A stretch of DNA of 56,497 bases from Promethearchaeota archaeon (GCA_019057775.1 JAHLWT010000019.1:1-56497), one strand, 5' to 3'; positions 37,256-46,310 are shown, counted from the stretch's first letter. The notes: generated by a model from the letters alone, not told the origin. A program made the numbers and translations.

Positions 37256-38314
37256 TTGAATATTTTTTCGATAATAATTGTATGTATTTTCTATGTTTAT
37301 GCATTAATTCTTGTTTACATCTCATACAAAGCAAAAAAGAAAGGAGAAATTGGCGCTTTTATCAATAATTTATCAAATGCGTTAATTCTGATAATTTCAA
37401 TAAGTATCAACTTAATATTAATAAATTCCTTCTCAACCTTAAAAATAGAATTCATCATCTTCCCATTCAACATTTTGATACTTGGGTTCATTGGATTATT
37501 TCTCCCAATTTTTTATTTTTTTACTTCCAGAGAGAAGAGGAAAATCATCAAATTAGGTCAAAATGAAGATTCAACGAAATCCCCATCATCCAGAGAATTA
37601 CCCCTAAAATTTGACATTTATAGAAAATTAACTCATTTGGTAATACTAGGAATAATATTTCTATATTTTACTTTAGGATTTTTTATCAAGAATTTTATTT
37701 CATTTATACCAGATTTTATATCTAATATGTTCCACACTGAAGGAGACATTATGTATTTTACTCAAAATCTTGTGATTTTTTTAGTTGGGTTTTCTCTAAT
37801 AGGGTTGTTGACCGCAGATTTTGTAAGAATATTGAATCCGGATATATATCCTCTAAAACCAGTTAATCAATTGCTAAGAGAAAAAGAATTAGGGCTGAGG
37901 ATAGGACCTCACATTTCTATGAGCATCGGATGTTTTTCAATTATAATTTTATATGGATTAATTAAACCCTTTGGTCCTGTAATAATTTGTACATCAATGA
38001 CAATGGCTATTTTTGGTGATATGGCATCAAATTTAATTGGTAGAACAATAGGTAAGAAGAAAATACGCGACACAAAAAAAACATACGAAGGACTATTTGC
38101 TGGTATCATTGTGGCTTTTATCACTGGTATAGTTATTTTATATCTTTTAAGAGATTTTTACTTTTTTAGTATTATTACGTCCTTCTTGATAGCATTGATA
38201 GGTTCATTTACAATGGGTCTCATTGATTATTTAGATCTAGAAATTGATGATAATTTATCATATAATTTTTTTATATCAACAGTTGTGTTCTTAATCACAA
38301 TTTTTTATATATAA
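37256..38314 (+). CDS. Polyprenol/dolichol (phytol) kinase-like membrane protein
   Basis: 352 residues from TTG 37256, about nine hydrophobic helices. A CTP-dependent lipid kinase signature is visible near residue 255: FGDMASNLIGRTIGKKK followed by KKTYEG, as in the dolichol kinase/phytol kinase/CDP-lipid synthase group. RKLTHLVILG near residue 125 also fits this group. Archaeal members are thought to phosphorylate isoprenoid alcohols for lipid or glycan-carrier synthesis. Substrate not determined. The TTG start has only a weak GGTC before it; no better start exists, since an overlapping ATG is in another frame. Confidence 0.72.
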   Translation: MNIFSIIIVCIFYVYALILVYISYKAKKKGEIGAFINNLSNALILIISISINLILINSFSTLKIEFIIFPFNILILGFIGLFLPIFYFFTSREKRKIIKLGQNEDSTKSPSSRELPLKFDIYRKLTHLVILGIIFLYFTLGFFIKNFISFIPDFISNMFHTEGDIMYFTQNLVIFLVGFSLIGLLTADFVRILNPDIYPLKPVNQLLREKELGLRIGPHISMSIGCFSIIILYGLIKPFGPVIICTSMTMAIFGDMASNLIGRTIGKKKIRDTKKTYEGLFAGIIVAFITGIVILYLLRDFYFFSIITSFLIALIGSFTMGLIDYLDLEIDDNLSYNFFISTVVFLITIFYI

Positions 38315-38371
38315 CTTTTACGAGCATAAATTTACTCACCAAAAATTATTTCAGTAAAGATATTTTTATTT

Positions 38372-38887
38372 ATGAAAATGCTAGAAGAAAAATTAAAGAT
38401 TGATAAAATTTCTAAAGGGACAGTAATCGATCATATTGATGCAGGATATGCTTTAACTATTCTTAACCTAACAGGATTAGAAGAATCTAAAAATCTAATG
38501 ACAATTGGGGTTAATGTTTCATCAAAAAAACATAACTCAAAAGATATTATAAAAATTGAGGGCGTTTTTCTAAATAAAATCCAAATGCAGCAAATTTCCA
38601 TACTTTCACCTAATGCTACAATCTCGTTGATTGAAAAATATAAAGTTATTGAAAAGAAAAAAGTAAAACTCCCATCAACGATAAGAAAATTAATTCTGTG
38701 TGAAAATACAACATGTATTTCAAATTCAGTAAAAGAACCGATAACGACAGAGTTTATGGTTCTTGAAGAAAAACCTTTGAAAATACAATGTATATACTGT
38801 GAAAGAATTTACAAACTTGAAGAAATTGTATTTACATCAAAGGAAAAAAAGGAAAAAAAAGTAATTCAAAGAATTCAATTAATATAA
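38372..38887 (+). CDS. pyrI: Aspartate carbamoyltransferase regulatory chain
   Basis: 171 residues from ATG 38372. Allosteric partner of PyrB in pyrimidine synthesis. The N-terminal nucleotide-binding domain shows KGTVIDHIDAGYAL and the hydrophobic Thr-Ile-Gly-Val strand. The C-terminal zinc domain has the four Cys pattern C-(4)-C ... C-(2)-C in LCENTTC and QCIYCERIY. Length slightly above the usual 150 because of the basic tail. pyrB is not adjacent, which is unusual because the two are normally neighbours. Confidence 0.93.
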   Translation: MKMLEEKLKIDKISKGTVIDHIDAGYALTILNLTGLEESKNLMTIGVNVSSKKHNSKDIIKIEGVFLNKIQMQQISILSPNATISLIEKYKVIEKKKVKLPSTIRKLILCENTTCISNSVKEPITTEFMVLEEKPLKIQCIYCERIYKLEEIVFTSKEKKEKKVIQRIQLI

Positions 38888-38903
38888 CCCAAATTTTCTT
38901 ATT

Positions 38904-39344
38904 TTAAATAAAAAGCTCGAGGATCGAAGAAAAATTTGGAATTGTTTTCAAAATTGTATGCGTAATAACTCCCACGATCATAAATGAGAAGAAGAATATG
39001 CCAATTCCAGGCAAAATAATATTCTTCCAACTCCATTCCTCTTTTTCATAACCATATTTTAAAATTACAAAATTGACAAAGAAAGGAAATAATAACCACC
39101 AAACTAACATCCATATAAATAAAAACCATCCGATTAATCCTAGAACGAGTCTCCCTACAAAAACACTTAAAGCCCCAGTAATTGCTCGTATCAAATATAA
39201 TTTTGTTTCCTTTTCCAAGCGGAGATCAAATTCTTTTGATGGTCTTTTCTCAGTTTTAATTTCTTTTTTTTGTAGTTCTTTCTTTTTTTCCTTTAATAAT
39301 TTCTGTCTCCTTTTTCTAATATCTACCTTCTTGTGCTTTCCCAT
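38904..39344 (-). CDS. Unknown membrane protein with basic N-terminal coil
   Basis: 146 residues from ATG 39344. Residues 1-45 are very Lys/Glu/Arg-rich (KVDIRKRRQKLLKEKKKELQ). Three hydrophobic segments follow (about 50-72, 74-95, 108-132). No family recognised. It is divergent from the NFACT gene (72 nt between starts) and convergent with pyrI. Confidence 0.6.
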   Translation of the reverse strand: MGKHKKVDIRKRRQKLLKEKKKELQKKEIKTEKRPSKEFDLRLEKETKLYLIRAITGALSVFVGRLVLGLIGWFLFIWMLVWWLLFPFFVNFVILKYGYEKEEWSWKNIILPGIGIFFFSFMIVGVITHTILKTIPNFSSILELFI

Positions 39345-39415
39345 AATTATTATTATAAATATTATTTACTATAAAAATAATTATATATAATAAAAAACTA
39401 AAAATCAAACTTTTT

Positions 39416-41467
39416 ATGATTAAACATACGAGAGAATTTTCCAATTTTGATGTATTCGCCATAGTTAAAGAATTAAATTCGATTTTATTGAATGCTTCAA
39501 TTTTAAATGTATATGAAATTGAAGATCTTTTAATACTGAAATTTAAAACTAAATACGGAAAGAAAAATTTAATCATCAAGAGAGACTCTCGCATTAATCT
39601 TACTGAATATAATTATCCTATTCCTAATTATCCTAGTCAATATATCAGATCTTTGAGAAAACTTCTCAAAAATCGAACAATTTTAAAAATTAGTCAACAT
39701 CATTTTGATCGTATAGTAATAATGGAATTAAGCTCTCAGAATAATACATGGAAATTCATAATTGAATTATTTAATAAGGGAAATTTCCTTTTATTGGATG
39801 AAAATAATACTATTAAAATTGCTAAGAAATATAGAAAATTTAAAGATAGAAACATTCTGGCGAATCAAGAGTATTTCTTTCCTAAGGGATATGAATATAA
39901 TTTTTTATCTATTAATAAGAAAGAATTTAAAGATTTATTTAATAATTCTGATGTAGAATTAATTAGAAATTTATCAAGAAAATTACACATCTCTGGTTTA
40001 TATAGTGAAGAGATTTGTCACCGAGCAAATCTAGATAAGAAGATTCTTAGTAAAGATCTTTCTGATGAAAATCGAGAAAAATTATTTGAGTCTTTTAAAG
40101 AGATAAGAAATCAATTACTTTTTGGTGAAATTAATGCTCATATTGTTATTGATCAAGATGGAAATGAAATTTCAGTATTACCTTTTGAAAGTGAAATCCT
40201 AAAAAATTATACCAAAAAAAAATTCTCGTCTTTTAATAGTGCTGTAGATGACTATTTTTCAAAAATAGATTCTGAAGCCATAATGACTCCGAAGGATCAA
40301 AAAGTACAACAATTTATTAAAAATCAGAAAAAAATATTATTTAATCAGCAAAATTACCTTGAAAGCTTAAGAAATAGAAAAAAAAAGTATTATGAGCAGG
40401 GAGAATTGATTTACACAAACCTTCATGCTTTAGATAAATTAATTTATGTAATTTCAGATGCAAGAAAGAAGGGTTATAATTGGGAGGAAATAAATAATAA
40501 ATTACAGGCTGCGAAAATGGATAAAATAAATGCAACCAAATTTTTTGATAAAATTATTCCAGCTACCAATCAACTCATTATTAAATTAAATGAATATGAT
40601 GTTTACATAGATCTAACAAAAAGCATTGGAGAAAATGCAAATCAAATTTATAAAAAAGGGAAAAAAGCTGAGAAAAAAATAATAGGTACCCAGAATGCGA
40701 TTGAAAAGACTCAAAAAAAAATTAATAAATTAGAATTGGAAAAGGAATCTATAGATTTGGAAGTCGATTTTCTTCTGAAAAAACCAAGTAAAAAATGGTA
40801 TGAAAAGTTCAGATGGTTTACATCATCCGATAACTTTTTAATTATTGGAGGAAGAGACGCCACATCTAATGAAATTATCTTCAAAAAACATCTGGATCCA
40901 TCTGATCTAGCTTTTCATACTAACTTCCCTGGCTCTCCATTAGTTGTTATAAAAAATCCCGATAACATGGAAATTACTTTAAATGCTATAGAGGAAACGG
41001 CAATCTTTGTTGCCAGTTATTCTCGAGCGTGGAAAGAGAATTGGGGTGTGGCAGATGTATATTATGTATACCCTAATCAGATTTCAAAATCTCCTCCTTC
41101 GGGTGAATTTTTATCTAAAGGCTCTTTTATAATTTCGGGTAAAAAAAATTATATTAAAAATGTAAAAACGGAATTAGCTATTGGGTTAAAATTTGTAGAA
41201 TTAGAATCTAAAACAAAAGACAATCGTAAAGTTTTTTACCCAAAAATAATTGCTGGCCCAAAATCTGCTATCCATAACCAAACTAATAAACTAGTTAGTA
41301 TTATACCTTCAAAATCACCTGGTTTGAGTAAGGGAAAGTTAGCAAAAGAGATTAAAAGTTATTTCATTAAAAATATAGATAAAGAATTACGAATTTGGGT
41401 GAAAATATTGTCTCTAGATGAAATTCTTCTTTATCTCCCTAGTGGTTTTTCAATTATAGTTAAATAG
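39416..41467 (+). CDS. NFACT / Rqc2-NEMF homologue
   Basis: 683 residues from ATG 39416. Ribosome-quality-control factor that binds 60S/50S-peptidyl-tRNA complexes. The NFACT-N domain opens with FDVFAIVKELNSILLNA and contains HHFDRIVIMEL and ELFNKGNFLLLDENN. Central HhH and long coiled coils (about 290-345 and 410-445) follow. The NFACT-R domain contains KWYEKFRWFTSSDNFLIIGGRDATSNE, and then the block around DLAFHTNFPGSP. This is the usual archaeal order and size. The start lies opposite a divergent membrane-protein gene; the stop overlaps the convergent GDPD gene by 8 nt. Confidence 0.93.
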   Translation: MIKHTREFSNFDVFAIVKELNSILLNASILNVYEIEDLLILKFKTKYGKKNLIIKRDSRINLTEYNYPIPNYPSQYIRSLRKLLKNRTILKISQHHFDRIVIMELSSQNNTWKFIIELFNKGNFLLLDENNTIKIAKKYRKFKDRNILANQEYFFPKGYEYNFLSINKKEFKDLFNNSDVELIRNLSRKLHISGLYSEEICHRANLDKKILSKDLSDENREKLFESFKEIRNQLLFGEINAHIVIDQDGNEISVLPFESEILKNYTKKKFSSFNSAVDDYFSKIDSEAIMTPKDQKVQQFIKNQKKILFNQQNYLESLRNRKKKYYEQGELIYTNLHALDKLIYVISDARKKGYNWEEINNKLQAAKMDKINATKFFDKIIPATNQLIIKLNEYDVYIDLTKSIGENANQIYKKGKKAEKKIIGTQNAIEKTQKKINKLELEKESIDLEVDFLLKKPSKKWYEKFRWFTSSDNFLIIGGRDATSNEIIFKKHLDPSDLAFHTNFPGSPLVVIKNPDNMEITLNAIEETAIFVASYSRAWKENWGVADVYYVYPNQISKSPPSGEFLSKGSFIISGKKNYIKNVKTELAIGLKFVELESKTKDNRKVFYPKIIAGPKSAIHNQTNKLVSIIPSKSPGLSKGKLAKEIKSYFIKNIDKELRIWVKILSLDEILLYLPSGFSIIVK

Positions 41468-42212
41468 TTAAAGATGAGTTTATCCAAGATTTAATAATGG
41501 GAATATTTTTATGGTCATCAAACAAGATCCCATCAATTCCTAATTTGATCAATGATTTTAGTTTAGATATTGGATCTTTAAACTGAAGAAAGTCCCAAGC
41601 TAATGACAATATATCGTTATCTTGGCAAATTTCAATAAATTCAGCTGAAATTAAAGTTGATTTTAAACTAATCAAATCTGGTTTAAAGATATTTCTATTG
41701 TTCTTCGCTAAATTCATCAAATCTCTAATACTAAAATCTTTTCCTTTTGTAATGTTATAACATGTTGAAATTTGGGGGTATTGTTTTTTTATTGATCTTA
41801 AATCTCGTAAAAGTCTCCCACTGAATACACAATTATCCAGTAACGAGTAATTTTGAACTATTCTTGGAATACTTTTTCTTAAACCATCATTTTTTAATTC
41901 AATTATAAATTGTATTTTTCCCCTTAATTCTAATAATACTTCTGTTAAGAGGGGAATGGAATAATTGTTATTTCGTGTCGAAATTTTTCTTATATCCTCA
42001 AGTTTATAGTCTTTTAATAAACCTGATCCGGAAGTAGTTCTATCTAAAGTTGTGTCATGTAAAATGACGAATTCCCCATCTTTAGTCTTTCGAACATCAA
42101 ATTCAATATAGGTTGAGCCAAATTCTATTGCTTTTTTAAACGCATGAATTGTATTTTCATCAAGGCCGGTTCTGGTTCCTCTATGACCAATATATAAGAA
42201 TTCAGAATTCAT
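41460..42212 (-). CDS. Glycerophosphodiester phosphodiesterase
   Basis: 250 residues from ATG 42212. TIM-barrel GDPD family, hydrolysing glycerophosphodiesters to glycerol 3-phosphate and an alcohol. Catalytic and metal residues are seen in YIGHRGTRTGLDENT (His, Arg, Glu, Asn), IEFDVRKTKDG (Glu, Asp) and VILHDTTLDRTTSG (His). QFIIELKND supplies a further Glu and Lys. No signal peptide, so it is probably cytoplasmic. Archaeal homologues may act on ether-lipid headgroups, which is inference. Confidence 0.93.
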   Translation of the reverse strand: MNSEFLYIGHRGTRTGLDENTIHAFKKAIEFGSTYIEFDVRKTKDGEFVILHDTTLDRTTSGSGLLKDYKLEDIRKISTRNNNYSIPLLTEVLLELRGKIQFIIELKNDGLRKSIPRIVQNYSLLDNCVFSGRLLRDLRSIKKQYPQISTCYNITKGKDFSIRDLMNLAKNNRNIFKPDLISLKSTLISAEFIEICQDNDILSLAWDFLQFKDPISKLKSLIKLGIDGILFDDHKNIPIIKSWINSSLTI

Positions 42213-42240
42213 ATTAAAAAAATAAATAAAATAACCAAGT

Positions 42241-42657
42241 TTACGTTTCTTGAACTATAAATAAATAGATTAAAATTAGGATAAGTCCCAAAAGTGTAAA
42301 CAAGAAAACCAAAGAATTTAAAAGTGTTTGTCCTAAAGAAAGAAAGATCAAAACTAATAGTTCTTTCCAGTTGAGTGGTTTTCCTATTAACTCTTTATAA
42401 TTTCCAATACTTGTTATCATAAATAAGAAAAATAATAAAATTACCACTGTTTTAATTGAGACATCTATAATATTCCAGATAACATTTTGGTTCAAAAAAA
42501 GAGTAATAAACTCTGTATTTAAAATTAGAGAAACAGTAAGAAAAATGCCTCCAAAAATAACAGATATAATTATAGATCGATAAGCAAATTTTTCATCGGC
42601 TTTATATTTTTCTTTTGAATTTACTTCTTTTACTGTTTGTTTAGGGATTTTTGGCAT
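42241..42657 (-). CDS. Unknown four-helix membrane protein
   Basis: 138 residues from ATG 42657, one nucleotide after the stop of the preceding gene (TAA-A-ATG), so translation is coupled to it. A charged N-terminus (about 1-25) is followed by four hydrophobic helices. No conserved motif recognised. Probably works with the DOMON/CBM9-like membrane-anchored protein encoded immediately before it. Confidence 0.6.
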   Translation of the reverse strand: MPKIPKQTVKEVNSKEKYKADEKFAYRSIIISVIFGGIFLTVSLILNTEFITLFLNQNVIWNIIDVSIKTVVILLFFLFMITSIGNYKELIGKPLNWKELLVLIFLSLGQTLLNSLVFLFTLLGLILILIYLFIVQET

Positions 42658-42658
42658 T

Positions 42659-43453
42659 TTAATGTTTTATCCTTTCAATTTTATTCTTTAGCGTGAAAAT
42701 TTTATAAACATAGAACCCATAGAATGCTCCAAGAATTATGAAGATTATAATAACCAAAATAAAAAGTGTTGAATTAATAAATAAAGGTGTGGTTGTGGAT
42801 AGGGAAGCTATATTAACTAAAACCGTAGTACTTTTTCTTATACCACTCGGATAATATGGAGATACACCATATATTATCATAAAAGCAGATGATTTACCAT
42901 GTTCTACAGAAGCATCTTCATGATCTAAATTATTGTCATTTAAGGGTATTGAAAATTCGTATGTAGAAGAAATATCTTGTAGTTTTGCTGCTCCGTAACC
43001 AGTGATAATTGTATCATTTTTAAAAATGCTATCGTTAATAGAATAATCAAAATATTCAAATTTATTCTCTGTTATATTAATAAATTGTACGATTCTCGCA
43101 TCTATAAAATCTTCTAAATTTTCCGAAGAACTATTTGATATCATAATGCCTACAAACTCACTGTAATTATGAGCTGCCGGTAATAATTCCAACTGAACAG
43201 ACAAATACAGATTTTCCTCATCATTCATCACCCATAATTCAATAGGTAAATCATTTAAATTAACTGGAATTTTATTGGCTTGATTCCACTCATGTGTCGA
43301 AGTATTAATAACACCATCTATTATAGGAGCATCTCCAAACTTAGATTCAATTTCTTCGCTTACACTATAACCATTAGATATGATGAGAAATGAAATACAT
43401 ATAAAATTAAATAATATAAGGCTAAATGTTATTCTATACGCTGTTTTTTTCAA
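42659..43453 (-). CDS. Membrane-anchored extracellular CBM9/DOMON-like protein
   Basis: 264 residues from TTG 43453. Signal peptide at about 1-30 (KKTAYRITFSLILFNF), a beta-sandwich ectodomain, and one C-terminal transmembrane helix (about 228-250) with a basic tail. The ectodomain begins PIIDGVIN...EWNQANKIPV and contains MNDEENLYLSVQL, the pattern of CBM9-like/DOMON domains that bind sugars or haem. No clear haem ligands can be assigned. It is paired with the four-helix membrane protein one nt downstream. Ligand unknown. Confidence 0.65.
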   Translation of the reverse strand: MKKTAYRITFSLILFNFICISFLIISNGYSVSEEIESKFGDAPIIDGVINTSTHEWNQANKIPVNLNDLPIELWVMNDEENLYLSVQLELLPAAHNYSEFVGIMISNSSSENLEDFIDARIVQFINITENKFEYFDYSINDSIFKNDTIITGYGAAKLQDISSTYEFSIPLNDNNLDHEDASVEHGKSSAFMIIYGVSPYYPSGIRKSTTVLVNIASLSTTTPLFINSTLFILVIIIFIILGAFYGFYVYKIFTLKNKIERIKH

Positions 43454-43616
43454 TGTAAAAAGCCAGTGATTCTTGAATTGTACAATTATCAGTTTTATTA
43501 AATATTAAAAATTATAATTAAAATTTAGTTTAATATTTTTCGTACAATTAGGTTTTGTCTTTAAGATTCAGAAATTAATATTACATAAAATTTATTTTGG
43601 TGATAAATATTACTTC

Positions 43617-44066
43617 TCATTTAAGATAATTCGGAAGTAAAATTACACAATCGAATTTATTTAAATATACGATAATATAATTAATCAAACATTTAATCTC
43701 CTGTTTTGCCTCCTGTAGGTTTTTATTATGATATTCTGCATAAGTCTTAGGACCTATAGCTACAAGACTTCCAGTTAAATCTTTTTCCCTTTTAATGAAA
43801 AACCAAAATGGGTTTTTTTTTTCATTATCTTTAACAATAATTAAAACCCAAGGGTTTAAAGTCCAGTCAATTTGATTAGGATTTATAACTTTTTCAATTG
43901 CTCTCATAGTAAAATATTTTTTTGTTAATCTTATTGTTTTAGTGAGTGTGTTAAAATAACTTCTTTTTATTCTTAGATATCCTCCAAAATACGATTTAGC
44001 ATCAAATAATTCGAGTTCTCTATTTTCCCCATCAGAAAATTTCAAGAAAACCTTCCAATTGCTCAT
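43617..44066 (-). CDS. Unknown protein, end of RNase P operon
   Basis: 149 residues from ATG 44066, 5 nt after the preceding stop. Soluble, mixed strand/helix, basic and aromatic (YFGGYLRIKRSYFNTL, NPWVLIIVKDN, PFWFFIKREKDL). No motif recognised. Its place in the Rpp30, Pop5, unknown, unknown run suggests a link with RNA processing, but nothing in the protein itself proves that. Confidence 0.58.
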   Translation of the reverse strand: MSNWKVFLKFSDGENRELELFDAKSYFGGYLRIKRSYFNTLTKTIRLTKKYFTMRAIEKVINPNQIDWTLNPWVLIIVKDNEKKNPFWFFIKREKDLTGSLVAIGPKTYAEYHNKNLQEAKQEIKCLINYIIVYLNKFDCVILLPNYLK

Positions 44067-44071
44067 TTTTA

Positions 44072-44506
44072 TTATTTTTTGTGTTTTTGTAAAACGATTT
44101 CTTCTATTTTTATTTCTTCAATATTTTTGATCTTGTTAAATGAGGTTTTTAAATCCTTGCTTTTTTCTTCATTCTCACTCACAATTAAATAACATTCATA
44201 AAATAATCTTTGATGTATCAATATTACCCCCGATGTATGAATAACTTTACATTCCCGCAAAATACTGGATAAATCTTGGATGTTTTCGTCTGATAAATTG
44301 AAACCAGATAAACTAACTTTAGTTATCTTTCCCTCCTTCAGGGGGTAGATTGATAATTTAATATTATTTTCAATCACGGACTGAATTACTAGTATAAAAG
44401 GAAATTGATCCAAATCTTTAGTATCTAATATTGGAACCTTAAATTTCGTTTTTTTAAAATCTTTTACTCGTTGAACATATGCATTTGTTAAATTTATTTC
44501 ATTCAT
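44072..44506 (-). CDS. Unknown protein in RNase P operon
   Basis: 144 residues from ATG 44506, 47 nt after the Pop5 stop. Mixed alpha/beta, with alternating strands (FPFILVIQSVIENNIKLSIYPL, GVILIHQRLFYECYLIVSEN) and a Lys/Glu-rich helical end. No zinc, nucleotide or catalytic motif seen. I do not recognise it as Rpp21, Rpp29 or L7Ae. Same operon as two RNase P subunits and the 149-residue gene. Confidence 0.58.
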   Translation of the reverse strand: MNEINLTNAYVQRVKDFKKTKFKVPILDTKDLDQFPFILVIQSVIENNIKLSIYPLKEGKITKVSLSGFNLSDENIQDLSSILRECKVIHTSGVILIHQRLFYECYLIVSENEEKSKDLKTSFNKIKNIEEIKIEEIVLQKHKK

Positions 44507-44553
44507 TTTGATTCAAATAAACATTTCTTCCTCACTTTTTATAAATCATCTAA

Positions 44554-44877
44554 TTATTTTACTTTTTGTTTAATTGAACTTATTGTACCTGATGTTTTTA
44601 TCGGAGATAGTATTACTTTAATCCCATTAATTTCCTTTATAAGTGTTAATGCTGAAATTATTATTTCTTTCGTGAGATGAGAACATCTAATAATTCCATA
44701 TCCTACTTCCAAGTTAATTTCTGTAAGCCATAATCCTATTTTATTTGCTTCTTTCATTCCAAAAAATCGCCATACTGATTTCCAAATTGATCTTAAGAGG
44801 TAATTCTGATCAAGTGAATAATTATTTTCAGTTAAGATTTTAAAATAAATATATCTTTGTTTTTCACTTTTGACTAT
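44554..44877 (-). CDS. RNase P protein component Pop5 (Rpp14/Pop5), ATA start
   Basis: 107 residues from ATA 44877. A call from the first in-frame ATG (44757) would keep only 67 residues and lose the conserved N-terminus. The complete product begins VKSEKQRYIYFKIL, the usual Pop5 start (a basic K-x-RYI-x-F strand), then a helix NYLLRSIWKSVWRFFG, IGLWLTEINLEVGYGIIRCS, and ends KTSGTISSIK. Pop5 pairs with Rpp30 in archaeal RNase P, which trims tRNA 5' ends. GGGAGGG (44885-44891) lies 7 nt before the ATA. No ATG, GTG or TTG is in frame between the upstream TAA and 44757. The gene overlaps the end of the Rpp30 gene by 14 nt. Confidence 0.88.
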   Translation of the reverse strand: MVKSEKQRYIYFKILTENNYSLDQNYLLRSIWKSVWRFFGMKEANKIGLWLTEINLEVGYGIIRCSHLTKEIIISALTLIKEINGIKVILSPIKTSGTISSIKQKVK

Positions 44878-45598
44878 TCTTAATCCCTCCCTTAATTAGT
44901 TTCACTTCTTCTTCTAATTTTTCAATATTACGGTCCCTTGCTTTCTCTAATATAATTTTAGGATTTTCAATGAAAATCTTTTTTAATAACAAAAGTGGAA
45001 TTTCTAGAAGAGTGTGACAAACACTTATAAGTGCTCTTGGATGTCTAAAATCGTATATATCAACAAAATTTCCACTAATAATATAATTCGCTTTTAATTT
45101 ATTGGCTAAGTGAATGAATCGATATAAATTTCGAAAATTTTTTGATTGTAATACTTTATTACTTTCCATTATGGGTGCTAAAGAAAATTCAATGAAGGAA
45201 TTATTTTGCTTAGTTAATGAAATTACTCCGGGAGTTAGTGATTTAAGTATTTTTGGATCTGAAAATGAGATAATATCGACTCTTGAATCTTTTGCGGCAT
45301 ATAATTGAACTTTTTTATCTATGGATTCAAGAGAAAAAATATCTGGATTTTTCTGAAGATTTTTTAATTGTTTCTTAAAATCTTCTAAATTATTTATCCT
45401 TAAATTTGTTCTATAATATGCATTGATTGGTATTTCCTCTTTTATTTTTTTCTTTAAATTTAAAGGAATTATCCTTAAATTATCAGATTTTGTCAAAAAA
45501 ACGTTTTTTATAGATAGATACTCACACATTTTCAACCTTTTTTGAACATCGTTAAAGTCATCAAAATTAATTGGTAATCTTGATTCAAAGTATGACAA
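44864..45598 (-). CDS. RNase P protein component Rpp30
   Basis: 244 residues from TTG 45598, with GAGG about 11 nt upstream. TIM-barrel RNase P subunit that partners Pop5. Visible family features: VDIISFSDPKIL after an early alternating strand/helix region, the central FIEFSLAPIMES strand, the YIISGNFVDIYDFRHPRALISV block (SSGA-like region followed by the R-x-P motif), and a helical basic C-terminus. Length is normal for the archaeal family. First gene of the RNase P operon; its last codons overlap the start of Pop5. Confidence 0.85.
   Translation of the reverse strand: MSYFESRLPINFDDFNDVQKRLKMCEYLSIKNVFLTKSDNLRIIPLNLKKKIKEEIPINAYYRTNLRINNLEDFKKQLKNLQKNPDIFSLESIDKKVQLYAAKDSRVDIISFSDPKILKSLTPGVISLTKQNNSFIEFSLAPIMESNKVLQSKNFRNLYRFIHLANKLKANYIISGNFVDIYDFRHPRALISVCHTLLEIPLLLLKKIFIENPKIILEKARDRNIEKLEEEVKLIKGGIKNSQK
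44885..44891 (-). promoter_or_regulatory. GGGAGGG ribosome binding site for an ATA start
   Basis: Strong Shine-Dalgarno sequence inside the Rpp30 coding end. The first usable start at 6-9 nt spacing in the Pop5 frame is ATA 44877, and it makes the protein full length. Confidence 0.65.
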
Positions 45599-45866
45599 TT
45601 TAAGTAAAACCTCAGAAGATTTTCGTTATTACATCGAATTTTATTAAGAATAATAAAGATAAAATAGTTTTATTATAAATAAATATTAGAAAAGATAGTT
45701 TTTTAAAATTTATGAGGATTTCTTTTGAATAAAAAAGGAAAGCTTTCAAATTAAAAAATAAAAATTGAACTGGTTCTGATATTTTGAATTTTATTAAAGA
45801 ATTTATAAACTGTGCAGTAATGGTGAAATTTTTAGATGAATTAAATTATTTATTACTCTTTTAATC

Positions 45867-46310
45867 ATGCCTGAAATAAAATTGGATAAGTATGATCAAA
45901 TTGGAATTGTAGTAAAAGATATTGAAAAAGCAGCCGATTTATACCGAGGTTTTTTTAATTTTAAAGGATCAATAAATGTAATTAAACAAAATGCTTCAGT
46001 AGTTTATAAAGGAAAGAAAGTTACACTTAAAATGAAAAAAATAATGCAATTTTTCGGTGATAAACAATTTGAAATAGTAGAAGTTTTGGAAGCATCCGGT
46101 CCAAATTTATATTCTGAATTTATTAAACAAGGGAATACAGGAATACATCACTTAGGTGTATATCTTAAAAAAGTCGATGTATTAATTAATCATTTGAAGA
46201 ATGAATTTAAAATAGATGTAATTCAAACTGGAAAAGTTGGAAGAGTTAAATTCTACTATTTAGATACTAAAGATATTTTGGGTTATTACCTCGAATTAAT
46301 AGCTTTCTAA
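45867..46310 (+). CDS. VOC/glyoxalase-superfamily protein
   Basis: 147 residues from ATG 45867. Two beta-alpha-beta-beta-beta modules, similar to methylmalonyl-CoA epimerase. Candidate metal ligands: Gln in YDQIGIVVKD (most epimerases have His here), Glu in FEIVEV, His in GIHHLGVYL and the terminal Glu in YYLELI. The His-to-Gln change makes the exact reaction uncertain. It stands 65 nt before the ThDP-enzyme gene on the same strand, so the two may be co-transcribed. Confidence 0.8.
   Translation: MPEIKLDKYDQIGIVVKDIEKAADLYRGFFNFKGSINVIKQNASVVYKGKKVTLKMKKIMQFFGDKQFEIVEVLEASGPNLYSEFIKQGNTGIHHLGVYLKKVDVLINHLKNEFKIDVIQTGKVGRVKFYYLDTKDILGYYLELIAF

Noticed and set aside
39316..39594. 92-residue frame overlapping the NFACT start on the minus strand
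   Set aside because: It overlaps the conserved NFACT-N coding region and the start of another minus-strand gene; no family features.
45711..45778. Possible second C/D box RNA (ATGAGGA ... CTGA)
   Set aside because: The C box has a mismatch, no C'/D' pair is present, and the spacing is too long for a guide.
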